Shown: piece after piece, positions 17,004 to 31,553 of the stretch
How positions within the stretch are numbered: the first letter of the stretch is position 1
How the letters are laid out: every line of letters starts with the position of its first letter
Origin: Sitta carolinensis
Lineage: Eukaryota; Chordata; Aves; Passeriformes; Sittidae
NCBI GenBank assembly: GCA_032173965.1
Contig: CM063284.1
Coordinates: forward strand, 63,424,863-63,488,862
Direction of reading: 5' to 3'
DNA length: 64,000 bases
Notes under the pieces: model-generated
What the model was told of the DNA's origin: nothing
Seen by the model: the letters and a program-made list of their open reading frames with translations, nothing else
The model's database searches: none
Made by a program: the position numbers and the translations under genes

Positions 17004-17026
17004 CCCCCCCAACACCCCCCCCCCCC
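17004..17026. repeat. C-rich tract (C7 ... C12)
   Basis: C7 is followed by AACA and C12, and more C runs follow (CCCC near 17030). The minus strand therefore carries clustered G runs that could form a G-quadruplex or i-motif. It is probably also prone to length error in sequencing. Confidence 0.8.
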
Positions 17027-20000
17027 AGTCCCCAGGAGTTGTTTTTGAGATAATTGAGGTTCCATAGTTTTTATTCATATTTCTTGTCCAGAAGCATGTC
17101 AAATGATGGAGGGGAGAGTACCATCTTGTTCTGTAGTACAGTTCAAATGATTCATTGAAATAATGATAAACCCTAACTTTTGACTTATCTCCCTTTCCAT
17201 GGCATCTGTCTAGATGGAGGAGGTTGATGTTCTTGGTCAGCTGTAGCTGTTCCAAAGACAGTGCATTGACCATGATTTTCCTCTATTGAATGGAATGCAG
17301 AATGGTAAAACCTTGCCAAGAAATACTTTCAGAGAATTCCCTCTTATCTGCTGAGAGAGGAGTGTAGAGGAAGAGCTGCCCTGACTTGTTGCTTGTTCAC
17401 TATGACCCAGGGAACCTCATGGCCACTGCGGTGGGAATCAACACCACAGATCATCTCTGCTGCATTTGGCTTGTAGAAGATGATAAAGCTTGCTATCCTC
17501 CTTTCCCCACCCCTGCTTCTGGTTTTCCTCCTAAAACCTCCTTTCTTCAGGGAAATGATTGTAAGTAATAATTGGCTGCTAAATTCTTCTAAAGTAACTG
17601 CTCAGTAAAACTGAGTAGTCATTAATTTGGCACTCCAATTCTTGAGCGAATGTGTGAGCTACAACAGCTGCTTTGCTTTGCATCTGCACTTTGAGGGTGT
17701 TGGCATTCCACTGGTTTCTTTTGGGTTTAGAAAACCTTTCTTAAAGAGCTAAAGCCTGAAATGGTCTGAAACTCCAAGTTCCCTCAGAACCATGTTTTGT
17801 AGGTATTATGGTGTTTGGCCACCAATCGTGGTAGCATGGGTTCATCAGTCTGGAAGAATGTTTAGTTTTGATTTTTTGATTGCTTTTAAAGGCCTTCTGT
17901 CCCCTTAGGGAAGAGAAAAGGTATGTAAGATGCAGTTAATTATGACAGTTTATTATCTCATTAAATTATGAAATACCTTCTGCTAAGCTTATTATAGTAA
18001 TCTAAAAAATCAGCTATTAATATTTCTGATGTTTGTTTCCAGTCATGGCTCTTCTGCAGAAAACATACATATAGATATGTGCATTTACGTGTGCATGTAT
18101 ATGCATGTATTAAACATTGATTAAATAAAACTTACCTATATCGTTTAATTTTATTTAGCTTAAAGCATTGTTAACCACATCAGTCATGTCAGGCTGTCTA
18201 AGGTCACTCAATGGCTATGAAGAGAGATACTGTTAGTGACCCAGTTATTTCTATTGTAGCTTCTGATTTTGCAGGTTTAAGTAACAGTGAGGCATGGAAG
18301 TGCTGGAACGCTTTTGAAGCTGCCTGGCTGTGAGGAGTCCCTCGTGGGTAGGGAGAGAGCCCTGGTGAATGCACAAAAATATAGATTAGCATGTTTGGCA
18401 AAATTCTTACTTTGATTTTGAACCCTGTATGAGACAGGAATGTTTCCGTTCAGTGTTGTTTTAATACTGCCCATATAGATTCAAAATGTGAAGTTGGAAT
18501 CATTACCTTTTCCAAAGTATAGAATTGGAATATTTGGAGATGGAATTGAAGCTTAAATTTCTTCTAAAGGCAAAATTTCCCTCTGCACTAGGAAACCACC
18601 ACAGAAAATAGCAGGTTGTGGGGTAGGTGGGCTGGAATCTGGTATAGCTTTAAGAGGGATTTTGGATTGAGTGATCCAAAATCATTCAAGTCTTAGTGGT
18701 GGTGCTTTGCTGAGATTTTTAGATGGCTTATGCTAAGATAAATCAAGATGCAGCTTTTAAATTAATGAAGTTAAACTGGCACAAGAGGCTGTATGGACAG
18801 GCTGTCTTTTGATTTATCTGTCAACAAGCCACTGTTTTAACCTGCTCTTAACCCATAACAGTCCACATGGATTTGAACTGATTTAACAAAAATTAAATTG
18901 GGGCAGTCTTGTGTTGGCAGCAAAGCCTCAGGAGATGCATCTCTAGTTCTGCCTTTTGGCATTGTCTTCCCTTGGTAATGGTGTGATAAAAGATGCATTT
19001 ATTTTATTTGTTGACTTTGTTGACTTAATTCTCACCTCCAAGCTATTAAGATTTCCTTAGTGCTATGGGCAGTCACTCACACAACCCATTGTGGTTGCAG
19101 TTGTTTATTATTTTGAACAGTATCCCAAGCTACTGAACCCATATTTAATATAATTTTAAACCAACAAAATACTCGAGAGGTTTGTAAAATCCTCCACATA
19201 TTTGTTTACCTGTGGCTCAGTGGTTGGCTGCGTATGAAAGGGATTGTGTGTTTTGTCAGATTTCTGCAGTTTTCTAATCAGGCATGTTGTGACTGCATTG
19301 CCATTCTCTCCTTAGTCATCTGTTCCTTGAAGGATTTCCATTTTATTTTTGGTTGACTTCCACTTTTCCTGAACATACCAATAGCTCCTTGCATTCCCTT
19401 GCAATGTTTTACCTTATTGCCTTGCTTCCTCTTGCTGCCCAAGCCTTCTTTCCAATTTCACTCCTTTTGTTCTCAGTGGAGTTTTGCAAGATATTCTCGC
19501 CAATTACCTTTCAGGTGCCCAGCCTTTGAGATCTCCATGAACTGGTGTCGAGCTCATCAAATGTTCACCAACGGTCCCAGATGAAGTAATTGCCAATTTC
19601 TTGCCCCTTCTGTGTGAGGGCACTTCTGCCATGACCTTTTGTACGGCCTCATCTGATTCAAGCAGGCATGGGTTTGCACATACTGTTTTTCATAGGTTTT
19701 TATTCCTTCTGCCTGCCCTGTCTTCTTACCTGGAAAAGGGACAGAAAAGTGATTTGCCTGAGGACTGCCAGTAAATCAGTGACCAAATACTGTCTCATTG
19801 CAATTGAGGAGAAGGCACTGGGAAGCATCTCAGGATTTTGGTCATTTTCAGACAGATTTATGGTGCTTACTTGTTGCTCTGGTGATTTATCATGGTCAGT
19901 GACCACACCTCAGGGGCACTTCCAGAGCACACTGCCAGACAGTGGACTTTGCCCATGGGGCACCTAGAAAGTGCTCACTGCGCTTTTATGTAACGTCAAT

Positions 20001-21672
20001 GTCAGTGTAGACGGCATTTGGAATGCTACCCTCTCCTACCTGTTTTAAATGTTTGCAAGCTGGGACTTTGCTTGTGATGATACAGGGAAGAGCAGTGGGA
20101 AAAGCTTATGGGGACAGAAATGATGGAAATCAGACCTTTTCATTACTTCAAAAAGCCTCTTAAAATACCCCCAAGGTTATCAAGTAAAAAAGCCCACCCA
20201 AATTTATCTTCCTTGCTTGTCTTGGTGGAAACTAGGCTCGTTGTTGCAAAAGGGTTGACAGTGAAAGGGACCACACTGGCATCGCTGCCAGGCATGTTTT
20301 CTGTTAAAATTTTACAGTTCAGTAACTGATGTGTTTCTCAGTCAGCTTAGGGTGATCTTAATGCAAGCTGCTACTAGTGGAAAAGGGAGTCCTGTTCTTC
20401 TCTCTAGTGTATTTGTGTCACCTCTTTTGTGCCAGCACCAGCACTTCTGTGCTTATGAAACCCAACCTGAAAAAGTAAAACCCCCAACCTATAAGTTAAT
20501 TTTCAGCTAGACTGGCTTCCTCAGCCAGTAGGGTCTTAGGAGCTCTAGTGCTGGCATGAGCAGGAATGTGTGGCTGGAGGTGAAGGGAAGAGCATATACC
20601 ACACCTTTTTTCTGAAGCAGCCTCTCTGAGATCAGTTTTAAACCAGACTGAACCCACTCATTCAGGGTGGGAGGGTGCAGGTGAGGCAATATAGCAGTTG
20701 CTGCTCCAGAAAGGTGTGGTCCCACTCCCTTTGTCCTCCTAACCCTCCTTTGGACTGTGTTCTTCCATTATTTCCTGGTCAGAGTGCGCAATGGGATGCA
20801 GAACCAGAAGGAAAATGACTTTCTCCTTCCACTGTCATCAGGCTCTTAGTTTATCTGAGTTGTGTCATCAAAATCAGATGTGCTGCTGCTCAGGTACCAC
20901 TGTATCCTAAATGTATCCTAAAAGTAAAATTAAGGAGGGAGTTAGGGAAGAAACACTGATAAATCTCACTCTCCTGTGAACAACGTCTTCTCAAAGGGAC
21001 TGTATTTTTTCACTTCCTGGACAGATGTGTGGTGTGTACACACAATTAGTATGTGTCTGTGAGGGCTTTTTACTGTGATTACCTGGTACTGAAACGAGCT
21101 CGATATGCACCATATCTTTTTACTGGAGTCTCCAGGGGCAAGGGAATGTGACACATGTGACAAGAAGCAAGAAAGTATTGAATACTTACTACTGCAGGTA
21201 AAGAAGGAGAATCTGTAGGAAAGGCTAAAGATTCTGGTGGCACAGGAATTGTTACCATAGTTTCCATTCATATCATTCGTTCCCAACTACTTTTTCTGGC
21301 ATTCAGGAGGAAGAGAAAGACAGCATGCTCTGGCAGTCCAGCCAGCCCCCTCTCATAGGATTTAGCATCTCTGTAAAGAAGAGGTTTGAGGTGAATGGCC
21401 CCTTTCCTTTTCAGGCCAGTTTGACTGGTAGCAGGATGTGGCATGGATTGAAAGAAGGCATGAACAGAGTTACTGGGACAATTGACTGCGTCTGCCTGAT
21501 TGACTTGCAAGAATGGGCTGTTTGACTCCTGGGGAGGAAGCCTGGAGAGGGTCGTGATTTGCTTCCAAGAGAAACTCAATACAAAAAATTACAATGATGA
21601 AGGAAAAGAGACCAAAAAGTAGAGATGGCACCTGCTAAAGTTTGTATTTTATCTTCAGACTTATCAGACTTA

Positions 21673-21757
21673 TAAAGAATAGCGTAGGTTTAACATAATG
21701 GAATTCAGTATTATATAAGAATAACATAGGATTAACATAATGGAATATACTGATTTT
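21673..21757. repeat. Imperfect 42-bp tandem duplication
   Basis: Two adjacent copies share AGAATA, then TAGG, then TTAACATAATGGAAT, spaced 42 bases apart. The first copy starts at about 21673 and the second at about 21715. The copies have diverged by several substitutions, so the duplication is not recent. It is non-coding. Confidence 0.75.
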
Positions 21758-22370
21758 TATTTTCTTTCAGCTCACGTGCATGTTTCCTTTTAGTAATTCT
21801 TTTTGGCAAGACAGTGAATATGACTGATGGGTATTCTGTGCAAAAGTGATCACTTTGCTGCTTATCAGAATAAAGTCTGTGCTGCAGATCTAGGATGTCT
21901 TGGGTCTCCTTTCTCACTGTGCATCTAAACGTCGTAGTTTTTACAAGAGAAATGTTGAGTTCCTGGTAATAGCCAGATTGTAGAGGAGCCTTCTAAAGGC
22001 TGTCCCCATCGGAAATGCAGATAAGATGGTTTCAGGTGTGGTTAAATTGCAAGTTGCAACTTCTGCAAGGGGTTAAAATGCCCACAGCCTTACTGACTTT
22101 TATCACTTCCTGCCAGTAGATGGAAAATTTTATTCAAATGTTAGGGATTAATGCAGGGCTTAATTGAACAGGAAGTTTCTCAGCCATTCAGATGATGGCT
22201 AGAATGATCCATATACTGTTATTTCTGACATTTCTGCTTTCTGTAAGTAAGTAATCTATGGCTTTCTGGCTGGTGCAAGTTGCTTTTAGGGCAAAGGTGA
22301 ACGATTGCTATAGTTGAGGTACATGCGTTTATTTGAGATTGGAAAACAAGAATGAAATGGTCTGTAAAAC

Positions 22371-22385
22371 TTTTTTTTTTTTTTT
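22371..22385 (+). repeat. Poly(T) run, 15 T
   Basis: Plain T15 homopolymer inside the long intron. No retroelement was recognised beside it. Confidence 0.8.
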
Positions 22386-25300
22386 AAAGCACAATTGCAG
22401 AGAAAAGGTTGCTGAAAGTGAAAAGAGAATTTTCCTTCAGTCGCACGGCTTTGATCTTGCATTCTCTTGAGTTTTAGCAGCTGGTCAAATGGCTAGGGAG
22501 GGAGCTGCTGATATGTTTGGTATTATTTGGTGTATCACAGGGAACAAAGAGCAACGCTGAATTGATCAGCAACCAGGGTTTGGGTAGTGCCTGAGTGTCA
22601 CATGAGTAAGGAAGTGGGAAGCACTGTTACTTGAAACATGCTGGTTTTGTTTAATGCCTCCTTCTTGGGAACTGGGAAGTGAACAGGTTTTGCAGATGCC
22701 CTTCAGATGTCTGAGAGCACTGAAAATAATACTAGAAGAATATTGAAGCTGCACACTGCTAGAAATAATTTTGACCTCTCTGTAATTAAATTGGAGGCAA
22801 TGCTCAAGTTTTCTCAAAATGGGCAGGTTTTAACGTTCTATAGGCTAACTTCCATTGTGTGGAATTCTTTTTTGTGAGGGTCAAAAACGCTTTTTTTTGA
22901 AAATAATCCAAACCTGCGTTAGATAATAAAGTTAACAAAGTTACCTGCAATTCCACACAGACAGCAACATGGTGTTGCAGAGAAGGGAAGACCATTTTGT
23001 GCCCCTAGGCTTTCCCCCATTGGCTTTACCTGAATATCAGGTGAAGACTTGTGAGGGTTGCTTGATTCTTCCACCTTCAGTGAGTGCTGGCAGCAGGACA
23101 TTCACAGGTTCCTTGACAGTAGGTAGAGATCGTGCAAGTGAGCTGGAAATTGCATCCTCCTTCCACCGAGGAAGGTGTCTATTAGTATGGAGTTCGACCT
23201 TGTTTACTTCCAGCACAAGGGACAGGGTTTAATGTGAAAAAATAACTTTGTTCCCTTGGTTTTCTTCTTGAAGAGAAGTTCGTAGACATAGTACATGCTC
23301 AAACATCTGGTAGTGATTATTAAAAACCAACCAAATGTAAATGAGTTCCTTATTTTTTTTTTTTCTGCTGTGGTTTTGCATTTTGACTTTCTAACATGTG
23401 GTGATGCTCTTCTCTGTGTGGCAGCACAGCATAAAATGGCAGACCTAGCCTAAAGTTACTCCTTGGTGATGTTCTTCATGGTGGTTTTGGCTCAAGCTTA
23501 AAAGTAGGAATCTTAGGTCACACTGCTAGAATAGAGGGGCAGCCTTCATTTCTAGATGCAGAAACTGGAAACCCTAGTCTCCATTTGCCAAGTGCTTTTG
23601 TAGGTAGCTGTGCTCAGCTATGCTTGTTAGGCAGCTTGCAGAGTGCTCTGGTGAAGAGAACCAAGCAGAAGCCTGAGATGAGGAATGCTGCAGAAGAGGA
23701 ATGCCTCCAGAACATGCGTGCAGGAGCAGAAGTAAGCTGTGCACAGGTGGGAGCGTGGGGAGGAGTCAGAAGTTGTTGTAGCTTGTATGGTACTGCTGAA
23801 GTCAGTGCTCATCAGCTGGTGCTTGGTACTGCTTCACACCAGTGCAGTGACTCCCACCATAGCTTAGTCCCAAAGAGTCAAGTATCATAAGCTAGGGGGA
23901 AATCTCTGTCGCATGCGTAGCCCAAAGAGCAGCAAGGAAAGAGATGTATCCAGGACACAGCCCCCTCCAAAATGGGCTTCTGGAATACATGCCTGTTTCT
24001 TGCTCCTTGTGAGTGAGGCTGTTTTTGCATTACTGTGCACCTTTGTAGCTTCTCTGTGCATATCTGAGCTGGCTCAGCTGAATGCTGTTGGCTTTGGTGT
24101 TGAGGGTGTCAGCAATAACCAGGACTTTGGGAGGAGCATTAGTAGGACTCAGTCTGCAGCATTGTTGTTAGATTAATTTCCACGTAGACTGATGGATTTG
24201 AAGGCTTTATGCGATGTGCAGTATGGTACAGCGTAGACACAGCTGGAGAATGACTTGGAGAAGTCAAAGGTTGAAGTACCCGTGCTTATGTTCTTAGACT
24301 AGAAATGAAGCTACTCCAGAATGGAAATTTTTAAGAACTGTTGCAGGACAAAGGAAGGGTGGCACCACCTGTCTCTAGTATTCAGAAGGATCTCTTCTGC
24401 CATCTATTGCCATGTACAGCTCACCACATGTCTGTATGGAGAGGAAAAGAATTTTGTCCAATCTTAGGTGTTACAGCCGTGGAGAAAATACATTTAAAAG
24501 AGTTAGTGTCTTTCTGATTGTCCAGATCCCACACTTACTTATAGAGGAATAAGGCTTTGGTCTTGGATTTATGGACAAGTCTGTAGAACAGTTGCTATAG
24601 TGTCATCTGACAACAAAGGCTGTAAGAAAACTGCTTCTTGGGAGCTTCATTCAGCTGCTATATCCTCATTTGGTCACACTTCCGCTGCTGCATCTCTCTG
24701 GACAGCTGCTAATGTACCCTCCTGTATGTGCCACAGCCACTGGCACATGGGATGGGTGGCAGGGTTTGAGTATTTGGTGTTCATTAATGTATTTAAATCT
24801 AAATCAGCCTTTCTCCAGCTGCTAGAGTCTGAGCTGGAAGCATGCCGTTGTTGAGATACTTGAAGGTGGATGTGTGGTTTTGTAATTGTGTTGTGCTGGA
24901 GTTGCACTTTGGTAGCTCAGAGTTAAGTTTTGGTTTTAAGCAGGATGAGAGGTTGTTACCCTGCCTACAGTGCTACAGTGATGCAAATTGTGGTCCAAAT
25001 AAGCATGGACTTAAGCATGGACAAATTTAACTGCATCAAGTCCAGTTAAAACCAGTTGCAGCAGTAAGGTGAGACTCATTCTCCTGGAGAACAGCTGCAG
25101 CTTTGACTAATTATGCTTTTGGTTTTTTGGATCATTTCTTGTTCCTCTTTGCTTCCGTGCATCCTGAAGTCCATGAAGACCACTCAAGTTCAGAGCTGGA
25201 AATCTACTGCTGCATAAGAGTAGTGTCAAAATTCCCTGACCGCTGTGGATGTTTCAGGGCAAAAACCCAGGGCATTTAGTACCCAGTGTGATTTAGCCCT

Positions 25301-25855
25301 CTCAAGGTTATCTAGACCCTTGAAACACCTGCACTTACTGGATCCACATGTGAAATCTGAACACAGTGTTAGTTTTCTACAACTTCTTCCATAAACTGTG
25401 TAGTATATGCCTCACATATTTGTACAAGGCTCATTTATGGTGGCTGGAGTAGTCCAGTTCCTAATAACACAGTTGAAGTGGTGGAGGATGGTAACAGTGT
25501 CCAGCAGCTTTTAAGGACTCCCACTTTGCCCAGTGCTGTCTTGTGTGTTGTTTGAACATCCAGCTGTTTCACTTAGTAGGTATAAGTGTATCTGCTAAAC
25601 TGCATGACATGATGTGGGTTTGGAGACTGCAAGTACCTTCTTGTAATCAATGAGCATTGCCAGGAAAAACAGGCAGTTCCAGAACTAGTAATTGGAGCAG
25701 TTTTTAGCATGATAAGTTTGTGTCTAGCTGTACTTTCAACTAATCATGAAGCATATAGGTTAACTCAAATATTGTTCATTAAATGCCATTCCCAAACACC
25801 TTTCTATAGTTAATAGGAGAGGAGGTTCTCAAAAACCAACTGTTTCCCATTTGAA

Positions 25856-25912
<57 letters not shown>
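25856..25912. repeat. (CA)n microsatellite with one interruption
   Basis: About 28 CA units in total, with a single TA in place of CA at about 25882. It is a typical dinucleotide repeat, likely length-polymorphic between individuals. It lies in the long intron, far from either splice junction. Confidence 0.95.
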
Positions 25913-25918
<6 letters not shown>

Positions 25919-28511
25919 TCTCAAAGGAAAATGAGCATCCATTCATTGTGACTAAAGTTTTAGAGCAAGAAGTGTTTTTTACAGAAACGTGCCCTTTTAG
26001 GCTCAGCAGTCAAGGACTGAATGGGCTTACTATTGTGCTTTCATTGGATCACTTGAAAATTTAAATCTGGTTTAAAATCAGGTTGTTAATTTAGGCCCAA
26101 TTTTGATTTACTGGCCCACAGAAAGTAAAAAAGATGGAATAAATAAAGGTCTTAATAAAAACAGCTTCTCAAAATTGTTGCATTCAACCATTCTGGAATT
26201 TACTGAAAAGTAGCCCAGATTATTTTAGTCATATGACAGGACTAAGAATTACATCCTTACCTGGTAGTACAGGTCTAGGTTGTGTCTTGGATTACATTAT
26301 CTTGCAAATTATTTTGAAGGAGCCGTGTCTGAGAGTAACGCCATGCTTTGCACCAGTTACCTACACTTGATATCTGCATGGATGGGAGCAACCAGGTCTC
26401 TTAACTTCTAGTCCCTTCCTGGTACAAAGAGGTGTGGGGCCACTGATGCTGATTGAATCTCTGTTTCCACTACTGCAGACCTGCTGGCAGTAGCGACAGA
26501 GCCTGTGTTATCAAATGGGCAACAGATACCACTGATAGGGGCAGAAAATACTGTCCCATTAGCTTTGGGGCGTGTGGGAAAGGAAATGCAGTTCAAAGGA
26601 CTCCTTTGCACGCCTGCCTTCTTGCTCTTGGTGTGGTGCTGTTGACTGACCTGACAGCATAGCTTGGGGCACAGTGGTGGCAGAGGTGTGTGAGTACAGA
26701 TAGAAACACTGCCTAGTGCTCCCAGAGCCACCACACACAATCAGGTGTGCTCCAGGGACAGCCAACAAGATCTTATGTTCTGAGGAGAACTTTTTTCCCA
26801 TACCATTTTTTTGATTTTCCAAATGTTAACCCTTGCACTTTGGAGAAAAAAGAATATGTTTCGTACAAGTTTTGGCATCGCTGATATAGATGTCTTGTTG
26901 AAGTTTGGAGCCCTGTTCCTATGAACTGGTGGTCTTCTAGAAGGTCATTGTTGGGAGGGAATGTCTTGGACACACTCTGAGGAACAAAAGGATAAAATGT
27001 AGCTTAGCCATGCTTCCTGCTGGCACATGGGATAGTGATAAAGATTTCCTTCTAGTCCTGTGGAGAATGATACCTCCAGCAACAAGTTTTGCTCATCTTG
27101 GGCTTGCCTAGAAGTGCCTGTAACATGGTTGACTTTGAGGTGGAAATTACACACTTGATAATCATCTGATTTTCAGCAGACACCTGGCTATTAAAGCCTA
27201 AATTACTTTTTAAATTTTATTTTTAAATGAGGGCAGAACATTTCTGCAGCCTGTCATGTTCAGGTAAGTTTACCTTACTGAACAAAGCTGCACACAGAAG
27301 TGAATTTTTCTGTACAGACATGCCGTTTGCCAGAGTGTGACTGTTCTATGGTGCAGTTGCACAATTCACATACTTGGTTTATCACCTCCAATGAGACCCA
27401 AAGATGGTGCACTTCAGAGCTCATCGAGATCAGGGATAAAGAGCCAAGGAAACCTCAGGGATAAGTATTTCACCATGCCAGCAAAATGTCATAGCAAGGA
27501 AGTAAATAACCCAGGTATTCAGCAGAGGGGAAGCTATAAAGATGTTAGCATGGAGTGGTCAGAATGAAATCTGTGAGGTAGAGTGACCAGCTGTGCCAGA
27601 GCCTTTCTTAATTGTTAAATGAAAAGCACATTTCAGTGAGAGGGAAAATGGGAATTAGTCACAAAACTGTACCGCTCAAGCAGCTGCTTCAGCTATGGTT
27701 CTTGTAGTGTTTGGAAACCGAACTCCTTGTCCTGCTGTTACCAAGAAAAAGGATATATCAGGCTACAGAAAAGCAGGAAAAGACAAAAGCAAAAGTAGCG
27801 TTCAAGGAGTAAGTGAAAGGTAATGAGACCAAACAACAAGGACATATGGTAGCACATACTAAGCAGGAAGTTTGATGAAGACCTGCAGATTGCAAGAGAT
27901 TAGAGAACATTTGCAGAAGATGGTTTTGCAAATCTCTTCCCAATTGAGATGCTTAGGCATGAGAATAGCCTCTCAAACCCAGAATGTTCTATAAATAGAT
28001 AAGTATGCATGCAAATATATTACAGATCTGATTGTGCATATCTGTTTTTGTTATGTTTTGTAGTACTTATGTTGTTTTGTTTTCGCTTAGGAGTTATGGA
28101 GTAATAAACTGAAAAGAGTGAGATGTTTGTACTGATGTACAAAATCTCACATACTGATAGTTTAATACTTGATTTGTGGCTAGCACAACATGCACTGTTA
28201 TCTAGAATATTAATATTTACTAAATTTAACAGACTGCTACTACTAGACTGAACTTTGCTTTGCAAAGAAAAGACTGCCTTTGTGTATTAAGGCTTTTTTT
28301 TCTAAATGTGAACTATTTTTACAAGCTAAAGGAATGGTGCTAGGATATGCTATTTTAAAAGACATTCTAAAGCACTTTTAGTTAACACAAGCTGTAAGGT
28401 TTTAATTACGAAGAATGCAATTTGCTTAAAATATTCAACTAAAAATAAATTCTACTCTAAAAAACCTTCAAAAAGTATATTTTGTGTCAGGAAAGAAATG
28501 TTTTGTAGCCT

Positions 28512-28541
28512 AGTCTGACTTTTTGCAGTCTGACTTTTTGC
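28512..28541 (+). repeat. 15-bp perfect tandem duplication
   Basis: The unit AGTCTGACTTTTTGC occurs twice head to tail without a mismatch, which suggests a recent slippage or micro-duplication event. Confidence 0.85.
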
Positions 28542-29091
28542 AGATATTTTTGTTGTGGAGTTTTAGTCTCTGGCTGAAATTTACTTTCTTAGACCTAAAC
28601 AGTCAGTTCAGTAGAAGACAAGCATGCCAAAAGGAGGTGAGACTTCCTCAGGCTGAGGCTTTTTTGAACTTTCTGTCATAGGTATGTGTTTAAAGTATCT
28701 CAAAAGAAGTAGAAGGAAAATAACATTCTGTTGAGAGAAGGTGGTTTACTGTTTATTTTTAAATAGTCTAGATATTTCTGGCTGCACATTGGGTGTTCAC
28801 ATGATGTTTAGATGTGGGACTATTTTAAGTTTTTTCCTCATCCTTTTCCGTGTTGCGAAGTTTTTTCTGTTTGCGTATTTATAAGCCTTACATAGTGTGT
28901 ACCCTTTCAATGAGGACAAACTGAGCAATTTATTTTGAGGACGGAAACAGGATTTTTTTTGTTCTTTCTGCTGCTCTTGCCAATCTGTTTGTTGTTGCCA
29001 AATACACGCTAAATAGGTCATTCCAGCAGAAATCCTTGCATTAAGAAGCAAAGGGCAAAGCCATGTTGCTGGTGTTATGCATTTTAACAAT

Positions 29092-29652
29092 CAGGGATTC
29101 ATTTGGGTTGGAAAAGACCTTTAAGATCATTGACTCCAACCATTAACTCAGCACTGCCAAGTCCACCTGTGTCCTGAAGTGCCACATCCATGTGTCTTTT
29201 TAAATGCTTCCAGGAAGGGTGACTCAATCACTTCTCTGGGCAGACTATTCCAATGCTTTGCAACTCTTTCTCTGAAGAAACTTTTCCTAATACCCAATCT
29301 AAACATCCCCTGGCACAACTTGAGACCTTTGCCTCTGGTCCTGTCATTTCTTATGTGGTAGAAGAGACAGACCTCCACATGGCTACACCTTCCTTTCAGG
29401 AGGTTGTGGAGAGAGCAATGAGATTCCCCCTGAGCCTCCTTTTCTCTAGGATGAACACCCACAGCTCTCTCACTCACTTCTCACAGGGCTTGTGCTCCTG
29501 ACCTTTCACCAACTCTGTTTCCATCTCCACCACCTCGATGTCTTTCTTGTGGTGAGGGGCCCAAAAGTGAACACAGGATTCAGGAACACCCCACCAGTCC
29601 TGAGTACAGGGGGGCAGTCACTGGCCTGGTCCTGCTGGCCACACTGTTTCTC
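29092..29652 (-). mobile_element. CR1 LINE 3' fragment, minus orientation
   Basis: The + strand reads GGTTGGAAAAGACCTTTAAG and then AGATCATTGACTCCAACC, the reverse complement of the CR1 3' terminus. The sequence continues through the end of CR1 ORF2. On the minus strand, 29148-29477 translates to CR1-like ORF2 C-terminal sequence, including RKSFFRERVAKHWNSLPREV and FLEAFKK. Further in, the segment around 29560-29650 matches more upstream CR1 sequence (GAGGGGCCCAAAA, GTCCTGCTGGCCACACTG), and homology fades at about 29652. It is a 5'-truncated, dead insertion of about 560 bp, as most avian CR1 copies are. The left edge is approximate. The subfamily was not determined. Confidence 0.92.
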
Positions 29653-31553
29653 TCTAAATTTTAGATAGGCACCATCATACACACACTGTGTCTTTCTGAG
29701 CACTTTTGTCACTTCTGTTCTTCCTTGTTCAGAAGCGGTGTGTGAGTACAACTTGCTGTGCTTCCTCTAATATAACTGTAGTTAGGAAGGAAGGTACAAT
29801 CCTTCTTTGGCAGCAGCTTCACACTTAGCTTGGATTAAGTGTAATGTGAAACCTGAAATAATTTGTTTTATTCTGCTAGTGGTTTTCATGGGGACGTACA
29901 AGTTTATTAAGACAACAGTTTTAGTTGTTGCCAATGTTTTGAAATGTGTGTGTTTTCTTTGCTGGCCCACCTTTGAAACTGGTCATGTTTACATAAATCT
30001 GAAGCAAGGGCTACTTAAGAATGTGTCTTTTGCTTCCTAATCTTGATTCCTCATCCCTGTATGCTGTAGCTACAGAACAATTTATTTCTGGCTCACAGCT
30101 CACTCTGTATGCACTCTCGGGCACTGAAGTAGAAGCCTGTGGAGCACATACATATCCATGCAAGGAGCTGTAGTGGTTGCAGAAACCTGCAGCAGAGGAT
30201 GCTGCAGTCATAAAAGAGTGCTTTCATTTACAGGTGTTCATAAATTGAATCAGTGATATTTACACCCTGTAACTGCTCAAGGTTTTAATAGAAGATGGAT
30301 ATTTCATAAGGGGGCCTGGGTTTGTGGCACTGGTGAGGTCAAACTGAACAGATGGAAGTACAGCAATCTTCAACTCTGAGAGAAGCATCTTGGACACATC
30401 TGACCATATAGCAACAAGTCTCCACAGCCTCCCTTGGAGAAGTGGCAAAAGTTCATGGTTGTAAGTGGAGGGAATACCTGGAATTTTCTCTGCCCTTGCT
30501 GAAATCAAGGACCCTCATGGGTAGTGAAGAGCCTGTGATGCTGCCAGACCAGGCTCCTTGCCCCACGGGGATTTTTTTGTCCCAGAAAAGAATGCTAGCA
30601 GACAGCGTACTTTCAAAGACAGAACCAAAAGTACTTTTGGTTCCCTAATTCGTTTCATGTCTATGCCAAACTTTTAAGTCATTCTCTAATCCTGTTTCAG
30701 TGCTCTGGGGACTGATAATACAGATACTGCAAACCAGCATGGGTCATTCTTGCTGCAAAGGGTTAATTTTGAACCATAAAACAGGCTTAGCCTTTACTTT
30801 GTGAGGTGGTACTCCTCCTTGCTTACCACTGATCACATGAAATTTGAGCAGGTACAGAGATGCAGAGAGTGGATGGGTTAATGTTTGTAACAGCCTGGCT
30901 GATGAAGCACATCGATGGGAAAAAATTGCTGTGCAGAAAGCCAGGATGCTCGCTAACCTTTATAGTCTGTTTTTTGCCGAGAGAGCATATGTTTTGTGCA
31001 GAACAGAAGCCAACACAAAGCGTTTTTCTCTGGCTGCATATATGGTTTTGGTGATAGAAATGTAGTTGCTTGAAATTAAAATCCCATTCATCCTGTGCAG
31101 GAGTCCTCAGTCTGCTTGAAGAGATGGGGCTTTGCAAAGCAATCTGAGTAATTTTTTGGAGATACAGGCAAATCTATACAAGACCTTCATTCTAGGAAGA
31201 TAATTGTTCATAGATAAGAGGAAATAAATGTGTTAAATAGTCTTTTAGTTCCAGTTCACAAATTATAAGCACCATGATAAAAAAATTTGTAAACACCAGG
31301 TTATTTTTGCCATGGAGGAGATCAAAAAAAAGCAGTAGGAATGGCTGATATGGTTTGTTGTTCTGGGTGGTGAGGGTTGGATAGTGAGGACAAGAACAAT
31401 TTCATGCATTTTTTAGGGAGAAAACTTCTGAGTATGACTTATGCTCTCTGTTGTCATTAGGGGCCATGTGTATTCATGCAAAGACTGCTGGGATTTTAAA
31501 TATTTTATTTTTGTTATCTTAGCAACAAGATTGCAGAAGTTTAAAATACAGTA

